Below are positions 39,803 to 48,715 of a stretch of DNA of 64,000 nucleotides, piece after piece; positions within the stretch are counted from its first letter, which is position 1, and the number at the start of each line of letters is the position of its first letter. A program made the position numbers and the translations under genes. Source of the stretch: Stenotrophomonas rhizophila. Its GTDB lineage: Bacteria; Pseudomonadota; Gammaproteobacteria; Xanthomonadales; Xanthomonadaceae. The notes under the pieces are model-generated. The model was not told where the DNA came from, searched no databases, and saw only the letters and a program-made list of their open reading frames with translations. Location of the stretch: contig NZ_JACWUO010000003.1 of the NCBI RefSeq assembly GCF_020857975.1, positions 124,001-188,000 of the forward strand, given 5' to 3'.

Positions 39803-40534
39803 ATGCAAAAGGTTCTGATCATCGGCGCCACCTCCGCCATCGCTGAAGCGGTGGCACGCCTGTACGCCGCCCGTGCGAGCACGATTTTCCTGGTCGGCCG
39901 CAATGCGACCCGCCTGGACGCCATCGCCGCCGATCTGCGCGTGCGTGGCGCCCACCAGGTGGACGCCTATGCCCTGGACCTCAACGATCTGGCCGGCCAC
40001 GCCGCCATGCTCGATGCGGCCTGGGCCGCCAACGGCGGCATCGATACCGTGCTCATCGCCCACGGCACCCTGCCCGACCAGGCCGCTTGCGACGCCTCTG
40101 TGGACGTGGCATTGCGTGAATTCGTCACCAACGGCACTTCCACCATCGCGCTGTGCACGGCACTTGCCCAGCGGCTGGCCTCCGGCAGCAACCTGGCGGT
40201 GATCTCTTCGGTGGCCGGCGACCGCGGTCGCGCCAGCAACTACCTGTATGGCAGCGCCAAGGCGGCAGTAACTGCGTTCCTGAGCGGCCAGGGCCAGCGC
40301 CTGCGCAAGCAGGGCATCAACGTACTGAACATCAAGCCCGGGTTCGTGGATACTCCCATGACCCAGGCATTCAAGAAGGGCGCGCTGTGGGCGTCCGCCG
40401 ACAAAGTGGCACTAGGTATCGTGCGCGCCTCCGACCGCCGCCGTGCGGTGGCGTACCTGCCCGGTTTCTGGTGGGCGATCATGATGGTGATCAAGAATAT
40501 TCCCGAGTTCGTGTTCCGCCGTATCTCCCTTTAA
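39803..40534 (+). CDS. DprE2-like short-chain dehydrogenase
   Basis: This 243-residue SDR would reduce the 2'-keto intermediate to give polyprenyl-phospho-D-arabinofuranose. It has the NAD-binding GATSAIAEAVARLY, the catalytic Ser in ISSVAGDRGRASN and Y149-x-x-x-K153 in YGSAKA. The C-terminal MMVIKNIPEFVFRRI matches in pattern the end of mycobacterial DprE2 (MMVLRHIPRSIFRKL), with a membrane-associated amphipathic tail. It lies two bases after the DprE1-like gene. Confidence 0.86.
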   Translation: MQKVLIIGATSAIAEAVARLYAARASTIFLVGRNATRLDAIAADLRVRGAHQVDAYALDLNDLAGHAAMLDAAWAANGGIDTVLIAHGTLPDQAACDASVDVALREFVTNGTSTIALCTALAQRLASGSNLAVISSVAGDRGRASNYLYGSAKAAVTAFLSGQGQRLRKQGINVLNIKPGFVDTPMTQAFKKGALWASADKVALGIVRASDRRRAVAYLPGFWWAIMMVIKNIPEFVFRRISL

Positions 40535-40560
40535 CTCCTCAAAGAAATGGACATGTTGCG

Positions 40561-41232
40561 ATGCCGGATATCGATCACGATCTTGACGTTCTCTATCAGT
40601 ACCGGTTCCCGAAAGAGGAACTGGCGAACAAGAACCGCATCTGGAAGGTACTGTGCACACAGTACTTCAACCGTTTCATCAATCCCGGCGACACCGTCGT
40701 AGACATCGGCGCGGGCTACTGCGAATTCATCAACAACATTCCGGCCGGCCGCAAGATCGCCGTCGACCTCAACCCCGACGTCCGCAGGTTCGCCGCAGGC
40801 GGCATCGAGATAATCAACGAATCGTGCACGGAGGTCAGCTCCATTCCGAGCGGCAGCGTCGATGCGGTATTCATGAGCAACTTCCTTGAGCACCTGCCGA
40901 CCAAGGACCTGGTGTTGCAGACGCTGCGCGAGAGCGCACGCATGCTCAAACCCGGTGGCCGGGCGATCATCCTGCAACCCAACATCCGCTTCCTGTACGA
41001 CGAGTACTGGGACTATTTCGACCACCACACCGCGCTGAGCGACCGCAGCCTGGTCGAAGGCGTGCTGATGGCCGGCCTTGAGCCGCGGGTAGTGATCCCT
41101 AGATTCCTGCCCTACACCACCAAAAGCCGGCTGCCGCAGGCGCCATGGCTGGTTTCCCTTTACCTGCGTATTCCACTGGCCTGGCACATTCTGGGCAAGC
41201 AGGCCCTGGTCGTCGCCTACAAGCCCGGCTGA
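40561..41232 (+). CDS. SAM-dependent class I methyltransferase
   Basis: This 223-residue protein has motif I VVDIGAGYCEFINNI, an acidic loop near VDLNPD and the motif FLEHLPTKDLVLQTLRESARMLKPGG typical of small-molecule methyltransferases. The substrate is unknown. It lies 26 bases after the DprE2-like gene and 29 bases before the epimerase gene in one rightward series, so it probably acts on the same lipid-linked or glycan intermediate. The C-terminal part is hydrophobic (PWLVSLYLRIPLAWHIL), suggesting contact with the membrane. Confidence 0.78.
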   Translation: MPDIDHDLDVLYQYRFPKEELANKNRIWKVLCTQYFNRFINPGDTVVDIGAGYCEFINNIPAGRKIAVDLNPDVRRFAAGGIEIINESCTEVSSIPSGSVDAVFMSNFLEHLPTKDLVLQTLRESARMLKPGGRAIILQPNIRFLYDEYWDYFDHHTALSDRSLVEGVLMAGLEPRVVIPRFLPYTTKSRLPQAPWLVSLYLRIPLAWHILGKQALVVAYKPG

Positions 41233-41261
41233 TTCTTCATTACTGGTACTCGAGTTCGTCC

Positions 41262-42206
41262 ATGGCACAGAAGAATGACAAGATTGTCCTGACCGGCGCT
41301 GCAGGCTTGGTGGGGCAGAACCTCATCGTCGAGCTGAAGCAGCAGGGCTATACCCAGCTGGTGGCCATCGACAAGCATGCTCACAACCTCGAGATACTGC
41401 GCAAGCTGCACCCGGACGTGAAGACGGTGCTGGCCGATCTTGCCGAACCGGGCGACTGGACTTCCGTATTCGACGGCGCTCGCCTGGTGGTACAGCTGCA
41501 CGCACAGATCACCGGTAAAACTACCGACCTGTTCGTGCGCAACAACCTGACCGCCACCGAGCGTGTACTGGCCGCCTGCAAGGCGGCCAATGTGCCCTAC
41601 ATGGTCCACATCAGCTCCTCGGTGGTGAACTCGGTAGCCAAGGATGATTACACCCACACCAAGCGCGAGCAGGAAGCGATGGTAGCGGCCAGCGGCCAAC
41701 GCCACTGCGTGCTGCGGCCCACGCTGATGTTCGGCTGGTTCGATCCCAAGCACCTGGGCTGGCTGTCGCGCTTCATGGCGCGCACGCCGGTCTTCCCGAT
41801 CCCCGGCGACGGCCGCTTCATGCGCCAGCCACTGTACGAGCGCGACTTCTGCCGTTGCATCGCCAAGTGCATCGAGACCGAGCCCGATGGCCAGGTGTTC
41901 GACATCGTCGGCGATACCCGCGTGGATTACGTGGACATCATCCGCACCATCAAGCGGGTCAAAAACCTGCGGACGTTGATCGTGCACATCCCGATCGGTT
42001 TCTTCGCATTCCTGCTCCGCACCTACTCGCTGTTCAGCAACAAGCCGCCGTTTACCGCGGACCAGCTGAAGGCACTCAGCGCCGGGGATGACTTCAAGGG
42101 CGTCGATACCGAAGCCGTGTTCGGCGTTCGCCAGACCCCGTTCGAAGCCGCCATCCGCGAAAGCTATACCGATCCTCGCTACAGTCACATCGTGCTCCAG
42201 CGCTGA
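41262..42206 (+). CDS. NAD-dependent epimerase/dehydratase family protein
   Basis: This 314-residue extended SDR has the nucleotide motif TGAAGLVGQNL. The usual YxxxK is replaced by YTHTKREQE (Y-x-x-x-K retained as Y-T-H-T-K). HISSSVVNS supplies the Ser. Towards the C-terminus a hydrophobic segment (TLIVHIPIGFFAFLLRTY) suggests membrane association, as in complex-I-associated or sterol-type SDRs acting on lipid substrates. The start is ATG 41262; upstream in-frame codons overlap the methyltransferase. The substrate is unknown. Confidence 0.78.
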   Translation: MAQKNDKIVLTGAAGLVGQNLIVELKQQGYTQLVAIDKHAHNLEILRKLHPDVKTVLADLAEPGDWTSVFDGARLVVQLHAQITGKTTDLFVRNNLTATERVLAACKAANVPYMVHISSSVVNSVAKDDYTHTKREQEAMVAASGQRHCVLRPTLMFGWFDPKHLGWLSRFMARTPVFPIPGDGRFMRQPLYERDFCRCIAKCIETEPDGQVFDIVGDTRVDYVDIIRTIKRVKNLRTLIVHIPIGFFAFLLRTYSLFSNKPPFTADQLKALSAGDDFKGVDTEAVFGVRQTPFEAAIRESYTDPRYSHIVLQR

Positions 42207-42233
42207 CCCCACAGATAAACGGACGACATTCCA

Positions 42234-43526
42234 ATGACCAATTTCGCCATCATCGGCAGCGGCCCCATGGGGCTCATGGCAGCGCTGGAGCTGCTCAAGC
42301 AGGGCCACAAGGTCGACATCTACGAGCGCGATGATCGAATCGGCGGGATGTCGGCCGATTTCGATTTCGATGGCCTGCGCATCGAGCGCTACTACCACTT
42401 CATCTGCAAGACCGATTACCCGCTGTTCAAGCTGCTCGATGAGATGAAGCTGTCTGACCGCCTGCATTGGACAGACACCAAGATGGGCTACTACTACGAA
42501 GGCAAGCTGCACAAGTGGGGCACGCCCTTCGCGCTGCTTGGCTTCCCGCACCTGGGCCTGATCGACAAGGTCCGCTATGCGCTGCACGTGATGCACACCA
42601 AGGGCATCAAGGACTGGGCGGCGCTGGACAAGGAGAATGCGCGCGACTGGATCACCCGCTGGATCGGCCCGAAGGCCTACAAGGTGATGTGGGAGAAGGC
42701 GTTCGCGCTTAAGTTCTTCGAGTACCAGAACAAGCTCTCGGCGTCGTGGATCGGCACCCGCATCAAGCGCGTGGCGCTGTCGCGGCGCAACCTGTTCAAC
42801 GAAAGCATGGGTTACCTGGACGGCGGTTCGGCCGTGCTGCTGGAGCGGATGGCTGCCGAAGTGAAGCGACTGGGCGGAAACATCCTGCTCGGCCAGCCGA
42901 TCGACGAAGTCACCTCTGAAGGTGGCAAGGTCACCGGCATCCGCACGCCGGGCGGTCACACCGCCTGCGACAAGGTGGTCTCCACCGCGCCCATCCAGTA
43001 CGTGCCCAGGCTCGTCCCGGGCCTGCCGCAGGCATTCGCCGACCAGGTCGCTGCAATCGAGAACATTCCCGTAGCCTGCGTGATTCTGAAGCTGTCGCAG
43101 CCGGTCAGCGAGAACTTCTGGATGAACATCAGCGATGACCGCATTGCCATTCCGGGCCTTATCGAGTACAGCAACCTCAATCCGGGCAGGGGGCCGGGCG
43201 AGCACATCGTGTACGCGCCCTACTACATGCCGAAGACGCACCCGAAGTGGCAGTGGACCAATCAGCAGCTGATCGATGAAGTCATCAGCTACCTGCCGAT
43301 GATCAATCCGGCGTTCAAGCCCGAGTGGATCCGCGCGACGCATTGCCATCGCTATGAGTTCGCGCAGACCATCTGCCCGCCGGGCTTCCAGGATATGCTG
43401 CCGCCGATGAAGACGCCGCTGGAAGGCTTCTACATGGCCGACACGGCCTACTACTACCCGGAGGATCGCTCGATCAATGAAAGCCTGGCCGTCGGTACCC
43501 GCCTGGCCGAAATGGCGAGCGTCTGA
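42234..43526 (+). CDS. FAD-dependent oxidoreductase (amine oxidase/UDP-galactopyranose mutase-like)
   Basis: This 430-residue flavoprotein starts with the dinucleotide motif IIGSGPMGLMAALELLKQGH (split as IIGSGPMG and MAALELL) and the following E-R-D-D-R-I-G-G-M-S that contacts the flavin. The rest resembles protoporphyrinogen oxidase-like and UGM-like proteins found in polysaccharide clusters. A C-terminal MADTAYYYPEDRSINESLAVG closes the FAD site. A role in sugar or polyprenyl intermediate oxidation is inferred from position; the reaction is unknown. Confidence 0.75.
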   Translation: MTNFAIIGSGPMGLMAALELLKQGHKVDIYERDDRIGGMSADFDFDGLRIERYYHFICKTDYPLFKLLDEMKLSDRLHWTDTKMGYYYEGKLHKWGTPFALLGFPHLGLIDKVRYALHVMHTKGIKDWAALDKENARDWITRWIGPKAYKVMWEKAFALKFFEYQNKLSASWIGTRIKRVALSRRNLFNESMGYLDGGSAVLLERMAAEVKRLGGNILLGQPIDEVTSEGGKVTGIRTPGGHTACDKVVSTAPIQYVPRLVPGLPQAFADQVAAIENIPVACVILKLSQPVSENFWMNISDDRIAIPGLIEYSNLNPGRGPGEHIVYAPYYMPKTHPKWQWTNQQLIDEVISYLPMINPAFKPEWIRATHCHRYEFAQTICPPGFQDMLPPMKTPLEGFYMADTAYYYPEDRSINESLAVGTRLAEMASV

Positions 43527-43561
43527 GTCTTCTTTCCTCCTTACCAGGATATTCATCCTCC

Positions 43562-45415
43562 ATGCGAGCAGACCAGCGACCGCGCGCACTACTGCGGCAG
43601 GGCTCGACCCGAGCACGCGTCTTCTTATTGTTAGCCGCCGTGGTGGTTGCAGCCGTTGGTCTGACGGACAGGCAATATCACGGACAGATCAGCGGGGGTT
43701 GCTCGCAGGTGCTGTCGCCATTCCTCAAGCAGGCAAAGTCGGCATCGCCGCGCGCGATTTCGTTCTGCGACGAGCATAACGCCGATGTCGCTGAACTGGT
43801 GGTCGGGCCGATTCCGCCGGGTACCGAGTCGATGAGGGTGGAGATCGCTGGATATGGGGACACCCCCGGGATAAGCGCGGCGCTCATTGGAGCAGATGGA
43901 AGCAGGTATCCCGTGGCACTGCCTCGTGCGGGCGATCAGTGGGTGCCGTGGACCATTGGGCTGCCGGAAGCGCTCCATTCCCAGCAGAGCACCTTGACTG
44001 TTACTGATAACTCCAAAGAGGGCTTTGGATGGATAGGGGTCGGTATCGGATCCGGCAATGGTGGATGGATGCCCGTGAGCATCGCGCTCCTTCTACTCTC
44101 TGTGCTGTATCCGTTCATCTGGCGGGTTGCCCCCCCGCTTGCAGATCAACCCGCACGTACGCGTACTCGCTCGGTGATTGTGGCCTTCGCCGTTTCGGTC
44201 GTCACCATCGTTGCTTTGGTGCTCAGACGGCCGTCGCAATGGAGCAATCCATATATTTGGGTTGAGGACGGCAGGGATCTACTGCCCCATTTCGTCAAGT
44301 ACGGCTGGCAGACATTGTTTGAGCCCGTTGCCGGCTACATTCTCCTTCCGAACAAGCTGATCAATGCGATCGCTCTCAGTGCTTCCTTCCGCTGGTTACC
44401 AGAGATAAGCCTGGCGTTGTGCGCGCTGTTTACGGTCGTAGTGATTCTGTTTATCGCCATGTCGCCGACCAGACTGCGCGCACCCGTTCTCTGCGCAATT
44501 GCCGTGCTTGCCGTACCTACCGACCCCGAAGTATTTACCACGTCTGCCTATGCTCTATGGTGGGGTTCGCTCCTGGCCGTGGTGCCGATTTTCTGGGATG
44601 AACGGTGTGATCCTTCATTGCGCCGTCGCGCGCCCCTTCTGGTGGTGGGCGCACTTTCATCACCGTTTATTGTTTTTTTGGCACCGCTCTACCTAGCGCG
44701 TGCGATCTGGCTTCGCCAGCGCTCCGAGTGGGCCATGGCCGCCGTGGCTGGCGTGCTCGCCGTCGTGCAGGCTACCCTGGTATTGATTAACACACAGCGC
44801 GGAGCGGAACCGCACCAGCTTCCTGGCATTCCGAGTCTCCTCGGAAAGTTCGTAGGGAACTACTTTTGGTGGTCGCCCGATTCGGGCTCACCCGCGCTCG
44901 CCTATGGAATTGGTATTGCTGTCTTGCTCATCGCAGCCGTCTACGGCTTGGCACAGCGACACCGTAACGGACTGGTCATCACGCTGGTGGCCGCCTGCCT
45001 GGTCCTATCCGTCGTAGCGAGCGCCGGGCGTGTACCGGTGGATTCATTGGATCCGTTCAGGGGCGGGCCGCGCTACTTCTTCTATCCATACATCTTCGTA
45101 AGCTGGCTACTGATTCAACTCATGGTTGAAGCGCGTGGAATCGCGCGCATGCTACTGATCGTACTGTTGCTGGCGCCGATTCCGCATACCTTCCAGAATG
45201 GGCAACGGACTCATGAACGGCTGGATTGGCGAGATGAAGTTCGGCGGTGTACCAACGAATCGTCTGCCGAGGGAATACCCATTCATCTTGCCGGCTATCT
45301 GAGTCTGGTCTGGCATTCGCCATTGTCTGCTGATGCATGCAGGCAGTTGGTCAAAGGCAGCCTTTTCGACAACGAACTCCGTAGTGATGACCTCCCTCCA
45401 AAGCCACATCCTTGA
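43562..45415 (+). CDS. Large polytopic membrane protein, GT-C-like
   Basis: This 617-residue protein has an N-terminal anchor (residues 19-37), a periplasmic domain of about 130 residues, then about ten TM helices. After the second anchor comes NPYIWVEDGRDLLPHFVKYGW, here given as YIWVEDGRDLLP, an acidic pair in the first loop of the multispanning part as in GT-C glycosyltransferases. I do not recognise a named family. The nucleotide composition is visibly less G+C-rich than the genes just upstream. It is followed closely by the gtrA-like gene, so it may use the sugar that GtrA helps translocate. Confidence 0.6.
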   Translation: MRADQRPRALLRQGSTRARVFLLLAAVVVAAVGLTDRQYHGQISGGCSQVLSPFLKQAKSASPRAISFCDEHNADVAELVVGPIPPGTESMRVEIAGYGDTPGISAALIGADGSRYPVALPRAGDQWVPWTIGLPEALHSQQSTLTVTDNSKEGFGWIGVGIGSGNGGWMPVSIALLLLSVLYPFIWRVAPPLADQPARTRTRSVIVAFAVSVVTIVALVLRRPSQWSNPYIWVEDGRDLLPHFVKYGWQTLFEPVAGYILLPNKLINAIALSASFRWLPEISLALCALFTVVVILFIAMSPTRLRAPVLCAIAVLAVPTDPEVFTTSAYALWWGSLLAVVPIFWDERCDPSLRRRAPLLVVGALSSPFIVFLAPLYLARAIWLRQRSEWAMAAVAGVLAVVQATLVLINTQRGAEPHQLPGIPSLLGKFVGNYFWWSPDSGSPALAYGIGIAVLLIAAVYGLAQRHRNGLVITLVAACLVLSVVASAGRVPVDSLDPFRGGPRYFFYPYIFVSWLLIQLMVEARGIARMLLIVLLLAPIPHTFQNGQRTHERLDWRDEVRRCTNESSAEGIPIHLAGYLSLVWHSPLSADACRQLVKGSLFDNELRSDDLPPKPHP

Positions 45416-45471
45416 ATGCGGGCCAAGTGCACACATCCCATGACGTCCCATCTCGCTGGCTCTTTCCTCTC

Positions 45472-45882
45472 ATGATCGACCGTCGCTTCATGCTGTTTGT
45501 CGCCGCCAGCGGGCTGGCCGCGCTTGCCAATTTCTGCTCGCGCATCGGCTTGAGCCATGCAATGGGCTACGTGCCGTCAATCGTGCTTGCCTACATGGTC
45601 GGCATGGCCACCGCCTTCCTGCTCAATCGCGCCTTCGTGTTCAAGGATGCCGACAAGCCCCTCGTCTATCAGGTGTTCTGGTTCGTGACGGTGAACATGC
45701 TTGCACTGCTGCAAACGTTGCTGATCAGTCTGTTATTCACCCACTACGTCTTCCCCTGGCTGGGTATGACCTCCCATCCTGAGACAATCGCGCATGCGTT
45801 GGGAATCGCGGCACCGGCAGTTGTGAGCTACTTCGGTCACAAGCATTTCACCTTCAAGCAAACCAAGGAGCCACGTCCATGA
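45472..45882 (+). CDS. GtrA family membrane protein
   Basis: This 136-residue protein has four TM helices and the GtrA pattern FLLNRAFVFKD after helix 2 and SYFGHKHFTFK at the C-terminus. GtrA proteins are linked to translocation of polyprenyl-phosphate sugars. In mycobacteria a GtrA-family protein, Rv3789, is encoded next to dprE1, which strengthens the arabinofuranose reading of this cluster. ATG 45472 is used; TTG 45412 and GTG 45427 are possible earlier starts without good ribosome binding sites. The stop overlaps the next gene by four bases. Confidence 0.82.
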   Translation: MIDRRFMLFVAASGLAALANFCSRIGLSHAMGYVPSIVLAYMVGMATAFLLNRAFVFKDADKPLVYQVFWFVTVNMLALLQTLLISLLFTHYVFPWLGMTSHPETIAHALGIAAPAVVSYFGHKHFTFKQTKEPRP

Positions 45883-47594
45883 CGCCCAGCCCGCCCACCG
45901 TCCCCTTCAAGGGCGCGATCGGTTACATCAAGGACAATCCGCTGGTCAGTGTCGGACTGGCGCTGGCCCTGGTCTACGCGGTGTTCGGCATCATCGCTGG
46001 CATCCGTGCGCACAGCCCGGTTCCGTTCTGGGATATGTGGGACGGGTCGCTGGGCTTCTACATGAATCAGCAGACGGACCCATCAGCCTGGTGGGCACAA
46101 CATAACGAGCACCGCATCATACTGGCGCGGATCCTGTTCTTCCTCGACCTTCAGTACTTCGGTGGCCAGGCGGTGTTCTTGCTGGTTACCAACTACGTGC
46201 TGGCGGCTGCAACGTTTACGCTTTTAGCATGGTGCGGGCTGCGTATCGCCGTTCCGGCAACGACCAGCATGCGGATCATCGCTGCGGTGATTCTTACCCT
46301 GACCTATCTTTGGACCCAGGAAAACAACCTTACATGGGGCTTCCAAAGCCAGTTCTTTCTGGCCCAGCTAATGCCCCTGGCGAGCCTAGTGTTGCTATGG
46401 CGCTCCGGCATACCAGGACGACATCGATCCTGGTGGTTTGCGGCAAGCTTGTGCGTTGCCGTACTTGCTGCAGGCAGTATGGCCAACGGTGTTGTTGCCT
46501 CTTGGCTAGTCCTCGCTGGCTGTTTAATTGGCCGTCAAAGCTGGAAGCGGTGTGCGGTGGCGCTGCTCGTCGCCATTGCTGTCGGTGGCTTTTACTTCCA
46601 TGGCTATGTTTCACCGGGCGGGAATTCGTTGGCAACGATCCTGAAGGGCCAGCCGCGAGGCGTGGTGTGGTTCCTGTTCTCTTACCTTGGCAGTCCATTC
46701 GCGCACCTTGTGCCAGAGGCTGCCCCCAATGTGCCGCTTGCCGCCGCATGCGGCGGTGTGATCACAGTACTGGCCGCATTCCTGGGCTCGACTGCGTTGC
46801 TGCGGCGGCGGGTATCGGTGGACTTGGAACTGGTGATCGGCCTGTTCCTGGCCTACCTTGGAGCGTCGGCCGCCGCGGTTTCCACGAGCCGGGTGATTTT
46901 CGGACTTGAGAGTGCTGTTGCCAGTCGTTATACGACCCCTGCCTTGCTTGTCATCGGCTGCATCCTCATATTGGGCGGCGCCCGCCTATCGGGCCGGTTT
47001 GCCTGGGCGCGCGGACGCTGGGCGAGCGTGTTGCTTTTCTTTCCGCTGGCCTTCCTGCCCTTGCAGTTGAGCGCCATCAAGCACAATCAGCTCGCCGATT
47101 TTGAGAAGGTTACCGCTGCCTTGGCATTGGAGATGGGTGCCCGCGATGACGAGCAGATCATGTGGACCTACCCCGACTCTCCACGCGTATTGGAGATCGC
47201 ACACAAGGCCGCTGCGCAGGACTTGTCCATCTTCGCCAATCCGTGGATCCGCGACGCTTCCAACAGTATCGGCAAGATTTACCGGGACGCGCCTGCTGCA
47301 GGTTGCGGGGTGGTCCCCCCGGTAACCACCGATCTCCCACATTCCGAAAAGTGGTCGCGCCTCCAGGGCGGCTTGGTAGACGAGCGCCTGGGCAATAGCC
47401 TGAGCACGTTGTATCTGTTGGATGCACAGGACAGGATTATCGGCCGCGGTGTCCTTGCCGTGCCGGAAAGGGCGCCCGGCAATAAGGACTTCGGCGCTCC
47501 ATTCAAGCTGTATGCGCCGCGCTCGGCGTTGACGCCGGGACCGATGAAAGTGGTAATTCCGGGTATCTGCAGTGGCGCCTTCAACTATCAGTAG
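45879..47594 (+). CDS. Polytopic membrane protein, paralogue of the 26670-28067 protein, probable GT-C
   Basis: This 571-residue protein has about eleven TM helices and a C-terminal soluble domain of about 170 residues. The first loop carries PFWDMWDG and then QHNEHRIILAR, followed by ENNLTWGFQSQFFL. These three motifs recur in the same order in the protein after rmlD. The pattern of acidic and His residues in the first loop suggests a glycosyltransferase using lipid-linked donors. It overlaps gtrA by four bases, and pairing of GtrA with a large membrane glycosyltransferase is a known theme (GtrA/GtrB/Gtr). It ends the rightward block. Confidence 0.65.
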   Translation: MTPSPPTVPFKGAIGYIKDNPLVSVGLALALVYAVFGIIAGIRAHSPVPFWDMWDGSLGFYMNQQTDPSAWWAQHNEHRIILARILFFLDLQYFGGQAVFLLVTNYVLAAATFTLLAWCGLRIAVPATTSMRIIAAVILTLTYLWTQENNLTWGFQSQFFLAQLMPLASLVLLWRSGIPGRHRSWWFAASLCVAVLAAGSMANGVVASWLVLAGCLIGRQSWKRCAVALLVAIAVGGFYFHGYVSPGGNSLATILKGQPRGVVWFLFSYLGSPFAHLVPEAAPNVPLAAACGGVITVLAAFLGSTALLRRRVSVDLELVIGLFLAYLGASAAAVSTSRVIFGLESAVASRYTTPALLVIGCILILGGARLSGRFAWARGRWASVLLFFPLAFLPLQLSAIKHNQLADFEKVTAALALEMGARDDEQIMWTYPDSPRVLEIAHKAAAQDLSIFANPWIRDASNSIGKIYRDAPAAGCGVVPPVTTDLPHSEKWSRLQGGLVDERLGNSLSTLYLLDAQDRIIGRGVLAVPERAPGNKDFGAPFKLYAPRSALTPGPMKVVIPGICSGAFNYQ

Positions 47595-47664
47595 GCGAAG
47601 GCGCGGCGGCCCATAGACCCAATCCGCACGATGCCTGAGGCACCATCAGCAGCCGCAGATGGGG

Positions 47665-47685
47665 GGAGGGAGCAATGCGCCCTCC
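47665..47685. terminator. Weak hairpin between the two converging polysaccharide operons
   Basis: A 6-base-pair stem (47665-47670 with 47680-47685) is followed by TTTCT on the plus strand. It lies in the 104-base gap where the rightward and leftward blocks meet. Confidence 0.35.
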
Positions 47686-47698
47686 TTTCTGGAATCGC

Positions 47699-48715
47699 TC
47701 ACCGCAGCGGCATGAGTGAACCATGCAAAGCCCGGCGCGGCACGGCGGCGATGTCGTAGCCAATGAAGGCGAGCAGAAACTGCAGGCCGCTGACCAAGGC
47801 GATCGCGGGCAGCACGACCGTTCCTACCGGCGAGGGTAGATTCTCCGAGGCGGCTTGCCACCAGTGCCAGCCGCCGTAGGCGGCACCACCCACGAGAAGC
47901 ATGGCTGCGGCAACCAGCTCGAATGACGCGATCGACAGGTCTCGCAAGTAGTAGTTGTAGGTGATGCGCTTGAGCAGATTGCGCAAATGCTTCACAGCGA
48001 ACTCGCCCAGTACTTTTCCAATGCTAAGGTTGCTTTCCTCGTCACCGTAGCGCGCGTCCATTGGCACATCCGCCACCACCGCACGCATAGTGTTCAGCCG
48101 GAACAGCACATCGGTTTCGAAAAAGTAGCGCTTGCTGATGGCGTCCACCGGCAGGCGCTCGGCCACGCGTGCGTGGATGGCCGTGTAACCGTTCGTCGGA
48201 TCGAATGTATCCCAGTAACCGGTGGAGGCCTTTGCCAGGAACGAAAGGCCCAGGTTGCCTATCCGGCGGATCCAGGGCATCTGGCGGATCTGGGTGAGAT
48301 CCCAGAAGCGGTTACCTTTGGTGTAGTCGGCCTCGCCACGCAGAATGGGATTGATGAAGTGCGGGAGCAGGGCAGGATCCATCTGGCCATCGCCGTCGAT
48401 CTTGACCATGACGTCCATGCCATCCGCCACCGCGTGCGCATAGCCGGTGAGTACCGCCGCGCCCACGCCGCCGTTCTCCGCGCGGCGAACCACTTTTACC
48501 CGTGGATCGTTGCTATGGCGCTCGATCAGGTCTGCGGACGATTCGGGACAGGCATCGTCGATGCAGTAGATGGCGGTGATTTCCGGCCCAACGGCCGCGA
48601 TCACCCCCAAGATGTGCCGGGTCACCTTGTAGCAGGGGATGACGACGGCAACGCGGGACGGGCGGGCGGGGGCAGTCGGAGGGGAACTCATCGGCATGTC
48701 TCGACAGATCATCAT
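47699..48715 (-). CDS. Family 2 glycosyltransferase with C-terminal membrane helices (dolichol-P-mannose synthase-like)
   Basis: This 338-residue GT-A enzyme has VVIPCYKV, the nucleotide-binding acidic CIDDACPE and the D-x-D-like IDGDGQMDP. The C-terminus has two TM helices (about residues 255-280 and 295-320), like GtrB/DPM-type enzymes that load a sugar on polyprenyl phosphate. It could make a second lipid-linked donor for the periplasmic transferases. It is the last gene of the leftward operon, starting directly after the preceding stop codon. Confidence 0.8.
   Translation of the reverse strand: MMICRDMPMSSPPTAPARPSRVAVVIPCYKVTRHILGVIAAVGPEITAIYCIDDACPESSADLIERHSNDPRVKVVRRAENGGVGAAVLTGYAHAVADGMDVMVKIDGDGQMDPALLPHFINPILRGEADYTKGNRFWDLTQIRQMPWIRRIGNLGLSFLAKASTGYWDTFDPTNGYTAIHARVAERLPVDAISKRYFFETDVLFRLNTMRAVVADVPMDARYGDEESNLSIGKVLGEFAVKHLRNLLKRITYNYYLRDLSIASFELVAAAMLLVGGAAYGGWHWWQAASENLPSPVGTVVLPAIALVSGLQFLLAFIGYDIAAVPRRALHGSLMPLR

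Noticed and set aside
41217..43616. A 799-codon minus-strand frame across the epimerase and FAD oxidoreductase genes
   Set aside because: Antisense to conserved enzymes with clear motifs; no domain of its own.
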